The notes beneath the pieces are model-generated. The model did no database searches, was not told the DNA's origin, and saw nothing but the letters and a program-made list of their open reading frames with translations. Of a stretch of DNA of 64,000 nucleotides, positions 45,892 to 54,736 are shown in pieces; positions within the stretch are counted from its first letter, which is position 1; each line of letters starts with the position of its first letter. The stretch is from Gammaproteobacteria bacterium Ga0077536 (GTDB lineage Bacteria; Pseudomonadota; Gammaproteobacteria; Ga0077536), in NCBI GenBank assembly GCA_001464935.1, contig LNEL01000060.1, positions 1 through 64,000 of the forward strand, given 5' to 3'. Position numbers and translations under genes: made by a program.

Positions 45892-46779
45892 TCAGCCGAA
45901 GACTTCGGCCGCGAGTTGATCGAGTTCCTTCAGCAGTTCGGCCTCACTCTGGCCCTGCAGCCACAGCACGACATTGTCGGCGCTCGCGTCGGCCAGCGTC
46001 TTGATGTCGGCCTTGGTGCGGAACATGCCATCGGGCGCGAAGGCGGTGATGTTGATCGACTTCGGGTCGCGCTTGAGTTCCTTCGCGAACTTGTTGATTT
46101 CCGCGCGGCCGTCGGCGACTTCCTGCGGATTGACCACGAATGGCAGCCAGCCGTCGCCCCACTGCGCCACGCGGCGAAAGACGTTCGGCGAGCCGATGCT
46201 GCCGAGCATCACCGGCGGGTGCGGCTTGCGCCACGGCGTCGGCCGACACACGCTCGGCGGAAAGTTCGCGTACTTGCCTTCGGCGCTGACGTACTCGCCG
46301 GTCCACAGCTTCTTCATCGCGAGGATGTATTCCTTGACCTGCGCCCAGCGATGGGCGAAGTCGCCGCCCATCATCGTGCACTCGGCCTCGTTCCAGCCGG
46401 CGCCGATGCCGTAGATGAAACGTCCCTTCGAGTAGTGATCGAGCGTCGCGATTTCCTTCGCGGCGAGCACCGGATGGCGTTCCGGCACCAGCGCAACACC
46501 GGTGCCCAAGTTGATCGTGCTGGTGACCGCGGCGGCGCGTGTCAGGCCGATCAGCGGGTCGGGCATCTTGTACAGGTAGTCGGGTGCCGAACCGCCTTCG
46601 ACCTTGCCGGGGTATACGTGCTCGGAGCCCTGTGGAATGGCCGCGTGCTCCGGCAGCCAATAGGAATCGAAGCCCAGCGCTTCGGCATGTTTGGCGATGA
46701 CGGCCGGATCGCCGGTGTGCAGGTCCGCGATGACCTGGAACACGCCAACGCCGATGCCATGAGATTGCTTCGCGGCCAT
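45892..46779 (-). CDS. LLM-class F420-type oxidoreductase
   Basis: A 295-residue luciferase-like protein of the F420-dependent TIGR03619 type. It shows HAEALGFDSYWLPEHAAIPQ, INLGTGVALVPERHPVLAAK, GRFIYGIGAGWNEAE, PPVMLGSIGSPNVFRRVA and WGDGWLP. The ATG at 46779 is preceded by GAGGGGAG. It stands alone, with about 250 bases upstream that may hold its promoter. No F420 biosynthesis gene is visible, so FMN is equally possible as cofactor. Confidence 0.9.
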   Translation of the reverse strand: MAAKQSHGIGVGVFQVIADLHTGDPAVIAKHAEALGFDSYWLPEHAAIPQGSEHVYPGKVEGGSAPDYLYKMPDPLIGLTRAAAVTSTINLGTGVALVPERHPVLAAKEIATLDHYSKGRFIYGIGAGWNEAECTMMGGDFAHRWAQVKEYILAMKKLWTGEYVSAEGKYANFPPSVCRPTPWRKPHPPVMLGSIGSPNVFRRVAQWGDGWLPFVVNPQEVADGRAEINKFAKELKRDPKSINITAFAPDGMFRTKADIKTLADASADNVVLWLQGQSEAELLKELDQLAAEVFG

Positions 46780-47030
46780 GGAATTACTCCCCTCGATTGA
46801 TTTTTTGAAGTGTGCCCGATGCCCGCCGGGCAGCCGACAGGTCGACATTTGACGCGAGTTCGACAGCCGTCGCAAACCGCAAACGGGGGCAATGCGGGTG
46901 AACAGTCGGGTGGGGAGCGTCGCGGGCGCGTCGGATGTCGGGCGCTTGCGAGGCGCCGGTCGATGGGTGAGTGATGCATCCGCGCGACTCGATCCCGGAT
47001 CTTGTACTGCGCGAGCCGCGCGCGAGTCGT

Positions 47031-47435
47031 TCAGGCCGACGCGGTATTGCCGGCGGCCGGTCGCTGCCGTTCGAGCCACGCCATCGCCGGTGCGAGCGCA
47101 TCGAAGACGCAGACGTTCCAGCCGCGATTGCGACAGGTATTCTCGAAGAACTCGGCGTCGCGTCGCATCTGCGGATCATCGGCGATCACCAGCGCCACCG
47201 CGCTCGCGCGATCGGCGCCGCCGTGCTCCCACATCGCAGGAATGGCGTAGATGTCGCCGGTCGAGAGCCGACTGAATGCCTCTCTGACATCGACGAGAAA
47301 ACCAGTCGCGTCGCCCGACGCTGCCAGTGCCAGCGCGCGCCGGGTGGCCAGCGCGCTGTCCGCGCGCGTGACGGCCCCGGCGAAGACAGCCGCGATCCAG
47401 CCGCGCTCGACGTCGAGTTCCACGTTCCAGCCCAC
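47031..47435 (-). CDS. SpoIIAA/STAS-like small protein
   Basis: A 134-residue soluble protein with a beta-alpha STAS-like layout: GWNVELDVERGWIAAVFAG, FLVDVREAFSRLSTGDIYAI, ALVIADDPQMRRDAEFFENT, and a C-terminal helix DALAPAMAWLE. It starts with GTG at 47435 behind GGGAGGAC. A relative of similar size and ending lies at 307-678. The function is unknown. An inverted repeat at 47479-47506 sits in its leader and may regulate it. Confidence 0.75.
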   Translation of the reverse strand: MGWNVELDVERGWIAAVFAGAVTRADSALATRRALALAASGDATGFLVDVREAFSRLSTGDIYAIPAMWEHGGADRASAVALVIADDPQMRRDAEFFENTCRNRGWNVCVFDALAPAMAWLERQRPAAGNTASA

Positions 47436-47478
47436 GGTCCGTCCTCCCTGTCAGAAGCGCATCCACTGCGATTGGCAT

Positions 47479-47506
47479 CCGACAGGCTTCCCTGCTGCCC
47501 TGTCGG
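47479..47506. promoter_or_regulatory. Inverted repeat in leader of STAS-like gene
   Basis: CCGACAGG (47479-47486) and CCTGTCGG (47499-47506) are perfect 8-base arms separated by 12 bases. A second short palindrome, CCACTGTAGTGG, lies at 47513-47524. Both are within 90 bases of the GTG at 47435. The centre-to-centre spacing of 20 bases, about two helical turns, fits a dimeric repressor operator; an RNA stem is an alternative. Confidence 0.4.
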
Positions 47507-47646
47507 TCGGTCCCACTGTAGTGGAGAACAGCCAACGACCTCCCTGCCGACCAGGCATGAAAACGGGGCATTTTTCAGTTGTTCACCTTTGTGGCGGCGT
47601 CGACGCACGCGCCTGCGGCTGTCCGCATCTCGTCGGGCGCGCGCCT

Positions 47647-48450
47647 CTACATCCGCCGCAGCGCCCCCGTCACGTCGACTCTTGAGCGCAGCATCCGCAG
47701 TTCTTCCGCACTCGGCGCCGCCGTTTCCGGCACGTGATCGGGAATGACGAGATCAAAGCCGGTCCGGGCTCGCACCGCGTCGAGCGTCACGCCCGGGTGC
47801 AGTGATTTGAGCCGCAGCCGCTTGTCGTCTTCAGTGAAATCCATGATGCACAGGGGCGTGATGCAGTACTTCGGGCCGCCGCCCGGGAGGCCGAGCTGGC
47901 GGCGCGCATCGGCGCCGCCCTCGCCCCAGCCGACGGTGCTGATGAAGTCGCAGCGCGGCACGAAGACGCGCGGGGTATGGCTGTTCAGCACGATGTAGTA
48001 GCGCCCGACGTGCGTCGTCAGTGTCGGCGTACCGACCGAACCCGGCCCGCGAAACCGGAGCCGGCGGTAATCCTCGCCGACGCCGATGAGGTTCGTGTTG
48101 CCGTGCGGATCGACCTGGATGCCGCCGACGAAGAACACCCGGCGATGCCAGTCCTTGACCTGGTCGAAGCGGTGACCGCGGTCGCTGAAGGACTCGGTCC
48201 AACGCACGACGCGATTGTCCCAGCCGAAGGCCGGCATCGGCAGGTGATCGAGGTGGTGCACGTTCATGCGCGCGCCGAGAAAAATCAGCTCCATGTTCGG
48301 GCCGTGCGTCAGATGCGCGAGCCGCACCGCGGCTTCCGGAATCGGCAGCGCGATGCCGACCTGCAGTTCCTCGCCGTCGTTCAAATCCCGCGCGATGAAG
48401 CAGGCCAGCAACTCGGCAATCGAGCAGTCTGCCGTCATGTCCGCTTCCAT
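47647..48450 (-). CDS. CoA-transferase beta subunit (IpdB-like)
   Basis: A 267-residue protein of the class I CoA-transferase beta type, resembling IpdB of the steroid C/D-ring pathway. It shows ELQVGIALPIPEAAVRLAHL, GPNMELIFLGA, VFFVGGIQVDPHGNTNLIGV and SLHPGVTLDAVRARTGFDLV, the conserved end of the family. The ATG at 48450 lies 7 bases after the stop of the alpha subunit, with GAGG between. It should form a heterotetramer with the alpha subunit. IpdAB opens a ring of a CoA thioester by hydrolysis; whether this pair acts on steroids is unknown. Confidence 0.85.
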   Translation of the reverse strand: MEADMTADCSIAELLACFIARDLNDGEELQVGIALPIPEAAVRLAHLTHGPNMELIFLGARMNVHHLDHLPMPAFGWDNRVVRWTESFSDRGHRFDQVKDWHRRVFFVGGIQVDPHGNTNLIGVGEDYRRLRFRGPGSVGTPTLTTHVGRYYIVLNSHTPRVFVPRCDFISTVGWGEGGADARRQLGLPGGGPKYCITPLCIMDFTEDDKRLRLKSLHPGVTLDAVRARTGFDLVIPDHVPETAAPSAEELRMLRSRVDVTGALRRM

Positions 48451-48457
48451 GCCGGCC

Positions 48458-49339
48458 TCAATACTCGTGCAGCGCGAGCAGGCGCCTGAGCCCGACGCGC
48501 TCGAGATAATCGGTGTGCGTCGCGGGCTCGCGACACCAGTGATCGAGCCAGCGCTCGAGCGCCTCGCGCTCGTCACGCTCCGCGGCGGCGGTCGCCGCAG
48601 CGACGTAGTCGGCGAGAAACGGACTGTCCTGCACGTGCCAACCTCGGCTGTACCACGGATGCGCACCCCACGGCAGGCGTACGACTGCATCCGCGCGGCC
48701 GATCGTTGTCGCCCACGGATTGGCGCGGATCGCTTCGTTCGAGACGATGCGCTCGACTTGCACGATGCAGCGTGTGGCCGCGCGCTGCAGGAACAGATCG
48801 ATCCAGCCCGGCCCGCCATGGTGCTGCACGTTGCCGAACGCGTCCGACTGCGCCGCATGCAGGATCGCGACGTCGGGCCTGATCGCGGGCACTGCCAGCA
48901 GCGTCTCGCCGCGGACGGGATCGGTGATGAGCTTGAGATCGGGATTGACCGCTGGCAGCGACGTGCCGACGCCGCCGCGCCACGGCAGGAACGGCAGATC
49001 CTTGCCGGCCGCTTCGAGGCCGCTGGTCAGGATGCCCTCGTCGCACTCCCAGACTTCGATGTCGCCCCGTTCGGCCGCCCGCCGGAACGAGGGCGCGACG
49101 GGCACGCCGAAACCGCCGCCAGCGTAATAGCTGAGGGTCTTCCGCACGCACCCGGCGGCGATCAGCATGTCGAGCGCGAGTCCGCTCGCGATGACGACGA
49201 GATCGCGCAGTTCGCGCCGGACGATCTGGCGCACCAGCGCCATCGGCGTCGGCTCACCGATGGCGATCGTCATGCCGCTCTCGAGCAGCGCGACCGCGGC
49301 GTCTTCGTCGACGAGGCGTTCGCTGCGCGCGCCGCTCAT
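48458..49339 (-). CDS. CoA-transferase alpha subunit (IpdA-like)
   Basis: A 293-residue class I CoA-transferase alpha subunit, IpdA-like. It shows the early RLVDEDAAVALLESGMTIAI, RRELRDLVVIASGLALDML, YAGGGFGVPVAP, VRPDVAILHAAQSDAFGN-like text (IRPDVAILHAAQSDAFGNVQ) and RIVSNEAI. It is upstream of and coupled to the beta subunit. No KstR-type operator or steroid nucleus genes are visible nearby, so the true substrate could be another cyclic acyl-CoA. Confidence 0.85.
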   Translation of the reverse strand: MSGARSERLVDEDAAVALLESGMTIAIGEPTPMALVRQIVRRELRDLVVIASGLALDMLIAAGCVRKTLSYYAGGGFGVPVAPSFRRAAERGDIEVWECDEGILTSGLEAAGKDLPFLPWRGGVGTSLPAVNPDLKLITDPVRGETLLAVPAIRPDVAILHAAQSDAFGNVQHHGGPGWIDLFLQRAATRCIVQVERIVSNEAIRANPWATTIGRADAVVRLPWGAHPWYSRGWHVQDSPFLADYVAAATAAAERDEREALERWLDHWCREPATHTDYLERVGLRRLLALHEY

Positions 49340-49452
49340 GGTCTGTGTGGGGTCTGTTCGCTCATACTCGATTTATGCCACAGCGCACCCTGGCGCGGTA
49401 GGGTGACCTGCGGCGCCATGCACCGGGAACATCCCACAACTGGAGTAAGACC

Positions 49453-49752
49453 ATGACGACGATCGTGATTCTCGACATTCCGGCGACGGCCGACACCCGC
49501 GATCAGGTGCTCGCCACGCTGCAGGAAGCGTTGCCGACCACCCGTGCTTTCGACGGCTGCGAAGGACTCGAACTGCTCGTCAACCAGGACGACCGCGCGA
49601 ACATCGTCGTCTACGAACGCTGGGCCTCGCGCGGCCATTACGATGCCTATCGGGCGTTTCGCGCCGAGACCGGTTTCAGCGCGAGGTTCCGCGCGATGTT
49701 TCCGCAGCCGCCAATCGTGCGCGTGCTGGACGTCGATCGCGCGTATCCCTAG
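49453..49752 (+). CDS. ABM-domain putative quinol monooxygenase
   Basis: A 99-residue dimeric alpha/beta barrel protein of the antibiotic biosynthesis monooxygenase family: IVILDIPATADTRDQVLATL, DGCEGLELLVNQDDRANIVV, YERWASRGHYDAYRAFRAE. Such small cofactor-free proteins oxidise quinols or bind aromatic ligands. GGAGTAAG lies before the ATG. It is divergent from the IpdA-like gene, with about 110 bases between. Confidence 0.85.
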   Translation: MTTIVILDIPATADTRDQVLATLQEALPTTRAFDGCEGLELLVNQDDRANIVVYERWASRGHYDAYRAFRAETGFSARFRAMFPQPPIVRVLDVDRAYP

Positions 49753-49807
49753 CCGCCCCCGGACAAGGCCCGCGCCGACCGGACCCGGGCCCCCGACGAG
49801 GGCGCAT

Positions 49808-50098
49808 TCACGCGCCTTCGACGATCCGCAGGTCGCGCGTGACGCCATCGCCGAGCGCCTCGAGCGCCGCCTGGTAGGCCGGGCTGTCGTGGCAGGCGAC
49901 CGCCTGATCCAGCGATTCGAACTCGATGACCACGGTGCGCTGCAGGAGGCCCGCTTCATACGCCCGCACGGCCATGCCGCGCGCGAGAAACCTGCCGCCC
50001 GCGTCGAGGATCGCGGGTCCGGCGATTTTCGCGTAGGCCGCCAGCCTCTCCTCGTCATGCACTGCGTGATACGCGCTGACCCAATACGCCTTGGCCAT
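49808..50098 (-). CDS. DUF1330 family protein
   Basis: A 96-residue dimeric alpha/beta barrel protein of DUF1330: AKAYWVSAYHAVHDEERLAA, GGRFLARGMAVRAYEAG, RTVVIEFESLDQAVACHDSP, YQAALEAL. The family has no settled function. The ATG at 50098 gives the canonical start; the longer frame is rejected. It lies about 100 bases downstream of the MFS gene on the same strand. Confidence 0.93.
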   Translation of the reverse strand: MAKAYWVSAYHAVHDEERLAAYAKIAGPAILDAGGRFLARGMAVRAYEAGLLQRTVVIEFESLDQAVACHDSPAYQAALEALGDGVTRDLRIVEGA

Positions 50099-50203
50099 GA
50101 GGTGCTCCGGTTGGTGTTGCGACGCGCAGCACCTTACCGGCAGCGGGCGACCGCTGTCACGCCGTGCGCGCAGACCACGCTGCCGGCACCAGGGCACCCG
50201 TGA

Positions 50204-51388
50204 TCAGCGGGCCGGTGTGGGATGAAAGCACTTGATCAGCACAGCCGCCGCCGCGGCAAAGCCCGCGCCGGCCAGAAAGGTCACTGACGCGCCGTGGGTG
50301 TCCCACAGCAGTCCGGCGATCACGCTCGCGCCCAGCAGCGCGACACCGCTGACGAGGTGAAACAGTCCGAACGCCGTGCCGAGCAGCGACGACGGTGCGG
50401 CATCGGCCACGAGTTTCGACAGCAGGCCCTGCGTGAGCCCCATGTGCACGCCCCACAGCGCCGTGCCCAGCATCACCACGCCCGGCCCCCCGGCCCGGGC
50501 GAGCACGAGATCGGCCGCGACCAGCACGCCGAGACCGCAGGCCAGGATCGTGCGCGGATCGCCGCGATCGGCCCACAGGCCCGCCGGATAGGCACACAGC
50601 GCATAGGCGGCGCTCATCACCACCATCACCAGCGGCGCGTACGCCGCGCCCATGCCGAGCGCCGCCGCGTGCAGGATCAGAAAGGCTTCGCTGAAGCGTG
50701 CGAGCGTGAACACCGCCCCCCCGATGACGACGGCCCAGTACGCGCGCCCCAGCGCGCGCGCATCACGCCAGTGCAGGCGACGTCCGATGTGCGCGCCGAC
50801 GGCAGCGGGTTCGTGCACGCCCAGCGTCAGCACGATCACGGCGAGTGCCGCCGGCACTACCGCCGCCCACAGCACGGCGCGCACGTCGTTCGCAAGCCAC
50901 AGCATCAGACCCACCGCAAGCAACGGACCGATGAACGCGCCTGTCGAATCCAGCGACTGGCGCAGCCCGAACGCCGCGCCGCGCTGCGCGGGTGTCGTGA
51001 TCTCCGCGAGCAGCGCGTCGCGTGGCGCGCCACGGATACCTTTGCCGACGCGATCGAGAAAGCGTGCGCCGAACACGAGTTCGAGCGAGTGGGCGAGCGG
51101 GAACACCGGCTTCGTCACGGCCGCCAGTGCATACCCGATCACCACCAGCGGCTTGCGTCGGCCCAGCCGGTCACTGAGGGCGCCCGAGAACACTTTGACG
51201 ATCGAAGCCGTCGCTTCGGCCAGGCCCTCGAGCAGGCCCAGCACCGTTGCGCCGGCGCCGAGCACGCCGGTGACATAGAGCGGCAGCAGCGCATGCACCA
51301 GCTCGGACGACGCATCCATGCACAGTGACACGATGCCGAGCGCCCACACGCCCGGCGGCAAGTGCATGCGCGACGGGCGACCCATCAT
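50204..51388 (-). CDS. MFS transporter
   Basis: A 394-residue major facilitator with about 12 membrane segments. It shows motif A-like SGALSDRLGRRKPLVVIGYA and the central RFLDRVGKGIRGAPRDALLA, followed by RGAAFGLRQSLDSTGAFIGP. The latter two are typical of a sugar/drug-type MFS subgroup that often lies beside two-component or channel genes. The substrate is unknown. The ATG overlaps the stop of the ion channel gene (ATGA), so the two are translated together. Confidence 0.88.
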   Translation of the reverse strand: MMGRPSRMHLPPGVWALGIVSLCMDASSELVHALLPLYVTGVLGAGATVLGLLEGLAEATASIVKVFSGALSDRLGRRKPLVVIGYALAAVTKPVFPLAHSLELVFGARFLDRVGKGIRGAPRDALLAEITTPAQRGAAFGLRQSLDSTGAFIGPLLAVGLMLWLANDVRAVLWAAVVPAALAVIVLTLGVHEPAAVGAHIGRRLHWRDARALGRAYWAVVIGGAVFTLARFSEAFLILHAAALGMGAAYAPLVMVVMSAAYALCAYPAGLWADRGDPRTILACGLGVLVAADLVLARAGGPGVVMLGTALWGVHMGLTQGLLSKLVADAAPSSLLGTAFGLFHLVSGVALLGASVIAGLLWDTHGASVTFLAGAGFAAAAAVLIKCFHPTPAR

Positions 51389-51867
51389 GCGTCGGGCGGC
51401 GGGCGCTGGCTGCCGCGCCGTTCGCGATGTTCATCCCACAGCTTTTCCATCATCAGGTAGGTGAACGAAGCGGACCAGCCGATCATCAACAGGCCGACCA
51501 GCGCCTCGACGCCGGCAATCAGGCGCACCTGCTGGAAAGGCTGGATGTCGCCAAAGCCGAGCGAGGTGTAGACCACGACGGAGAAGTAGATGAAGTCGAA
51601 GAAATGGCCGGTCGTGTGCCCCCCCACAGTGCCCAGCGCCAGCGGGCCGCTCATCACCCAATAGGTGATCCCGAAGACCCAGACTTCGACCGTATGCGCG
51701 AAAAACACGCCGAGGATCACGATCATGATGCGCAGTCGCGGGCGGATGCGCAGGCGTGGCAACAGTTCGGTGATGAGCCGCATCGCCTCGTAGTGAATGA
51801 TCACCGTGGCCAGCACCAGGGCCGATGCCACGGCCATCGCCAGCACGAACTCGACTGCGGATACCAA
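51385..51867 (-). CDS. Two-pore-type potassium channel protein
   Basis: A 160-residue protein with hydrophobic segments at about 5-25, 45-75 and 115-140, and a pore loop with FDFIYFSVVVYTSLGFGDIQP. TSLGFGD is a K+ selectivity filter with Phe in place of the usual Tyr. It lacks an RCK domain. The TTG at 51867 is preferred, because GGAGG lies seven bases before it and no ATG fits; the long upstream frame overlaps the promoter of the dimethylformamidase-like operon. It is coupled to the MFS gene. Confidence 0.78.
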   Translation of the reverse strand: MVSAVEFVLAMAVASALVLATVIIHYEAMRLITELLPRLRIRPRLRIMIVILGVFFAHTVEVWVFGITYWVMSGPLALGTVGGHTTGHFFDFIYFSVVVYTSLGFGDIQPFQQVRLIAGVEALVGLLMIGWSASFTYLMMEKLWDEHRERRGSQRPPPDA

Positions 51868-52050
51868 CGACAATCCTCCGCGACCCCGGTCGCTTCGTGC
51901 TACAGGCTGACAGTGTGCAACACGCCTCGCGGGCCGCACCGGCGGCGACTGCCCGCGCCTGGGCCAACCGGTGTCGGCACCACGCACGGTGGCCGGCGGC
52001 ATGCATCTTCGACGCTTCGAATCCGCACTGCAACATTGCCGAAATCCGCC

Positions 52051-52079
52051 CTGACGATCGCCAGCGCCACCGATATACT
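52051..52079 (+). promoter_or_regulatory. Sigma-70-like promoter of the amidohydrolase operon
   Basis: CTGACG (52051-52056) and TATACT (52074-52079) are separated by 17 bases, matching the -35 and -10 consensus in four of six and five of six positions. The expected start of transcription is about 52086, some 25 bases before the ATG at 52111. This is by pattern only. Confidence 0.55.
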
Positions 52080-52110
52080 CCGGCGAAACCGCCATCTCAA
52101 GGAGACCGTC

Positions 52111-52455
52111 ATGGGACCGGCCAAGGCCGACAAGCAAGTTCAGACCTATGCGCTGTTCAACGCGCGCCTGAAACAGGAAATCAAGGCGTTGATCACGCCC
52201 GAGCTCATCGAAGAGCATCGTCGGCAACCGCTCGGCCGACACAGCGACGCGCTCGAGCGCGTGCTGAATTTCTTTCGCCGCCCGCCCTCCTACGCCCTCT
52301 ACTCGCGCGTGGCGATGCGCGAATGGCAGCTGATCCGGATGCCGATCGATCCGAAGCTGCCGCCGGCACCGATCGACGAAACGGTCTATCGCAGCGCGAA
52401 CGAAGCCTATCACGCCGTCTTCATGCGGCATGTCAACGATTTGATGGCGAGCTGA
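52111..52455 (+). CDS. Dimethylformamidase-like small subunit
   Basis: A 114-residue helical, charged protein (LFNARLKQEIKALITPELIE, HSDALERVLNFFRRPPSYAL, WQLIRMPIDPKLPP). Its size and its position 10 bases before the large-subunit gene match the small subunit of N,N-dimethylformamidase (about 130 residues), which packs on the large subunit in the alpha2beta2 enzyme. AAGGAG precedes the ATG. I assign it chiefly by context and general resemblance. It carries no catalytic residues itself. Confidence 0.75.
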   Translation: MGPAKADKQVQTYALFNARLKQEIKALITPELIEEHRRQPLGRHSDALERVLNFFRRPPSYALYSRVAMREWQLIRMPIDPKLPPAPIDETVYRSANEAYHAVFMRHVNDLMAS

Positions 52456-52465
52456 GGAGAGCCAG

Positions 52466-54736
52466 ATGAGTGCTGCATTACTGACGGGATATTGCGATCG
52501 CATCAGCGTCCAGCCGGGTGACACCCTGCGCTTCATGATCAGCGCCGAGGGGGTCAGCGAGGCAGAAGTCCGCATCGTGCGCCTGATCCATGGTGACGAG
52601 AACCCGATAGGCCCCGGCTTCATCGAGCGCGAGGTCGCGAGCCCCTGCCCTGGTCCACTGCGCGTGATGCGCCAGTACACCCAGCTCGGCAGTTTCATCG
52701 AGATCCCCGATCCGGACGGCCGCTGCCTGCCCGACGGCAGCTTCACCGTGCATGCCTTCATCTGGCCGACGACGCCGGGCAAGGGCCGGCAGGGCCTGGT
52801 GACGCAGTATTCCGCAACGGAGCAGCGCGGCTTTGCGCTCGGCATCAACGATGCCGGCCGGCTCGCGTTGTGGCTCGGCGACGGCACCGCGGTCAGCGAA
52901 GTGGCGGCCGACACGCCGCTGCTCGCGCGCGACTGGTATTTCGTCGCCGCCAGTTTCGATGCGGCGACCCGCAGCGTCACGCTGTACCAGGAGCCGGTGC
53001 TGAATTCGTACAACAGCCTGCTGTCGCCGATCGTGCCGCGCAGCGACAGCTGTCACCTGAGCGCGACGGTGGGCGTGATGCCGGCACGCCTCGCGCGGCC
53101 GGCGCTGTTCGCGGGTGTGCACGACCGCGAAGCGCCGCGCGGCGATTTCGTCAGCGCGCTGTTCAACGGCAAGATCGATCGCGCAGGTCTCCAGGCGCGC
53201 GTGCTGACGCGGCGCGAACTCGATGAGCTCCGCGCCGGCGCCGAACCGCCCCGCGAGGGTCTGATCGCGCGCTGGGACACCACCGCGGGCTACACCGATC
53301 ACGGCATCGGCGATCGCCTCGTCGATACCGGCCCGCACGGCCTGCACGGCATCGGTCGCAACCGGCCGATCCGCGCGATGACGGGCTACAACTGGCGCGG
53401 CCGCGACGACAGTTTCCGCCTCGCGCCGTCGCAGTACGGCGGCATCGCCTTCCATGACGACGCCATCATCGACAGCGGCTGGTGCCCGAGCTTCGAGTGG
53501 CAGATCCCGGAAGATCTCAAGAGTGGCGTGTATGCCGCGCGGCTGCGCGGCGGCGGCACCGAAGATCACATCACCTTCTTCGTGCGGCCGCGCACGCCGC
53601 AGGCAAAAATCGCGATGCTGATGCCGACGGCGAGCTATCTCGCGTACGCCAACGAGCGCTTCGTGATCGACTCGCCGACGGTCGGCCTCATCACCGGCCA
53701 TCCGCTGGTGCTGGCCGACCTCGACTACGCGCTCGCCGCGCACCCCGAATGGGGTCGTTCGAGCTACGACCATCACAGCGACAACGGCGGGGTGTGCTAT
53801 TCGTCGTACCTGCGCCCGATCATGGGCCTGCGGCCGAAATACCGCATGGCGTCGACCGGCGTGCCGTGGCAGTTCCCGGCCGACATGTCGATCGTGTGCT
53901 GGCTCGAACAGAAGGGCTATGCCTACGACATCATCACCGACGAGGATCTGCATCGCGACGGCGTCGCCTGCCTGAAGCCGTACAACGTGGTGTTGAACGG
54001 CACGCACTCGGAGTACTACTCGGAACGCATGATGGATGCGACGGAGGAATACCTCGCGGCAGGTGGTCGCGTGATGTACCTCGGCGCGAACGGCTACTAC
54101 TGGGTCGTCGCGTTCCGCGACGAGGAACCGTGGTGCATGGAAATCCGCAAGCTCGATGCGGGCTCCCGCGCGTGGCAGGCTGAACCGGGCGAATACTACA
54201 TGGTGACCACCGGCGAGAAGGGCGGCATCTGGCGCATCCGCGGGCGCACCCCGCAGAAACTCACCGGGGTGGGCTTCACCAGCGAAGGCATGGACGAGTC
54301 CAGGCCCTACCGGCGCCTGCCGGACAGCCACGATCCGGCCGTGTCCTGGGTCTTCGACGGCGTCGACAATGAAGTGTTCGGCGATTTCGGACTCGCCGGC
54401 AACGGTGCCGCCGGCATCGAACTCGACCGCTATGACCTCGGGCTCGGGACGCCACCGAACACCTACCTGCTCGCATGCTCGGAAGGCCATTCGGATGCCT
54501 ATCCGCACGTCGTCGAAGAAGTGATGTTCAACTATCCGGGGCTCGGCGGCACGCAGGATTTCCAGGTGCGTTCGGATCTCACGCTGTGTGCAACGACCAA
54601 CGGCGGCGCGGTGTTTTCGACCGGCAGCATCGCCTGGGGCCAGTCGCTGCCGTGCATGGACGCAGACAACGATGTCTCGCGCATCACCGCCAATGTGATC
54701 GAACGCTTCATGCAGGACGGGCCGGTCAGGTTCTGA
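52466..54736 (+). CDS. Dimethylformamidase-like large subunit
   Basis: A 756-residue protein with the N,N-dimethylformamidase beta-subunit layout: an N-terminal immunoglobulin-like domain (about 1-95), a concanavalin-like lectin domain (about 95-260), and a C-terminal GATase-like catalytic domain (about 380-740). The known enzyme hydrolyses dimethylformamide to dimethylamine and formate at a mononuclear iron bound by two tyrosines and one glutamate. Candidate equivalents are Tyr394 (SYLAYANE), Tyr434 (SSYDHHSDN) and Glu516, next to His514 (LNGTHSEYYSERM). All are present. The gene follows its small subunit by 10 bases. The natural substrate may be another N-substituted amide. Confidence 0.88.
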   Translation: MSAALLTGYCDRISVQPGDTLRFMISAEGVSEAEVRIVRLIHGDENPIGPGFIEREVASPCPGPLRVMRQYTQLGSFIEIPDPDGRCLPDGSFTVHAFIWPTTPGKGRQGLVTQYSATEQRGFALGINDAGRLALWLGDGTAVSEVAADTPLLARDWYFVAASFDAATRSVTLYQEPVLNSYNSLLSPIVPRSDSCHLSATVGVMPARLARPALFAGVHDREAPRGDFVSALFNGKIDRAGLQARVLTRRELDELRAGAEPPREGLIARWDTTAGYTDHGIGDRLVDTGPHGLHGIGRNRPIRAMTGYNWRGRDDSFRLAPSQYGGIAFHDDAIIDSGWCPSFEWQIPEDLKSGVYAARLRGGGTEDHITFFVRPRTPQAKIAMLMPTASYLAYANERFVIDSPTVGLITGHPLVLADLDYALAAHPEWGRSSYDHHSDNGGVCYSSYLRPIMGLRPKYRMASTGVPWQFPADMSIVCWLEQKGYAYDIITDEDLHRDGVACLKPYNVVLNGTHSEYYSERMMDATEEYLAAGGRVMYLGANGYYWVVAFRDEEPWCMEIRKLDAGSRAWQAEPGEYYMVTTGEKGGIWRIRGRTPQKLTGVGFTSEGMDESRPYRRLPDSHDPAVSWVFDGVDNEVFGDFGLAGNGAAGIELDRYDLGLGTPPNTYLLACSEGHSDAYPHVVEEVMFNYPGLGGTQDFQVRSDLTLCATTNGGAVFSTGSIAWGQSLPCMDADNDVSRITANVIERFMQDGPVRF

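Noticed and set aside
51385..53013. 542-residue version of the ion channel gene starting far upstream
   Set aside because: The extension would run antisense through the amidohydrolase genes and their promoter. A TTG with a strong ribosome site gives the normal channel length.
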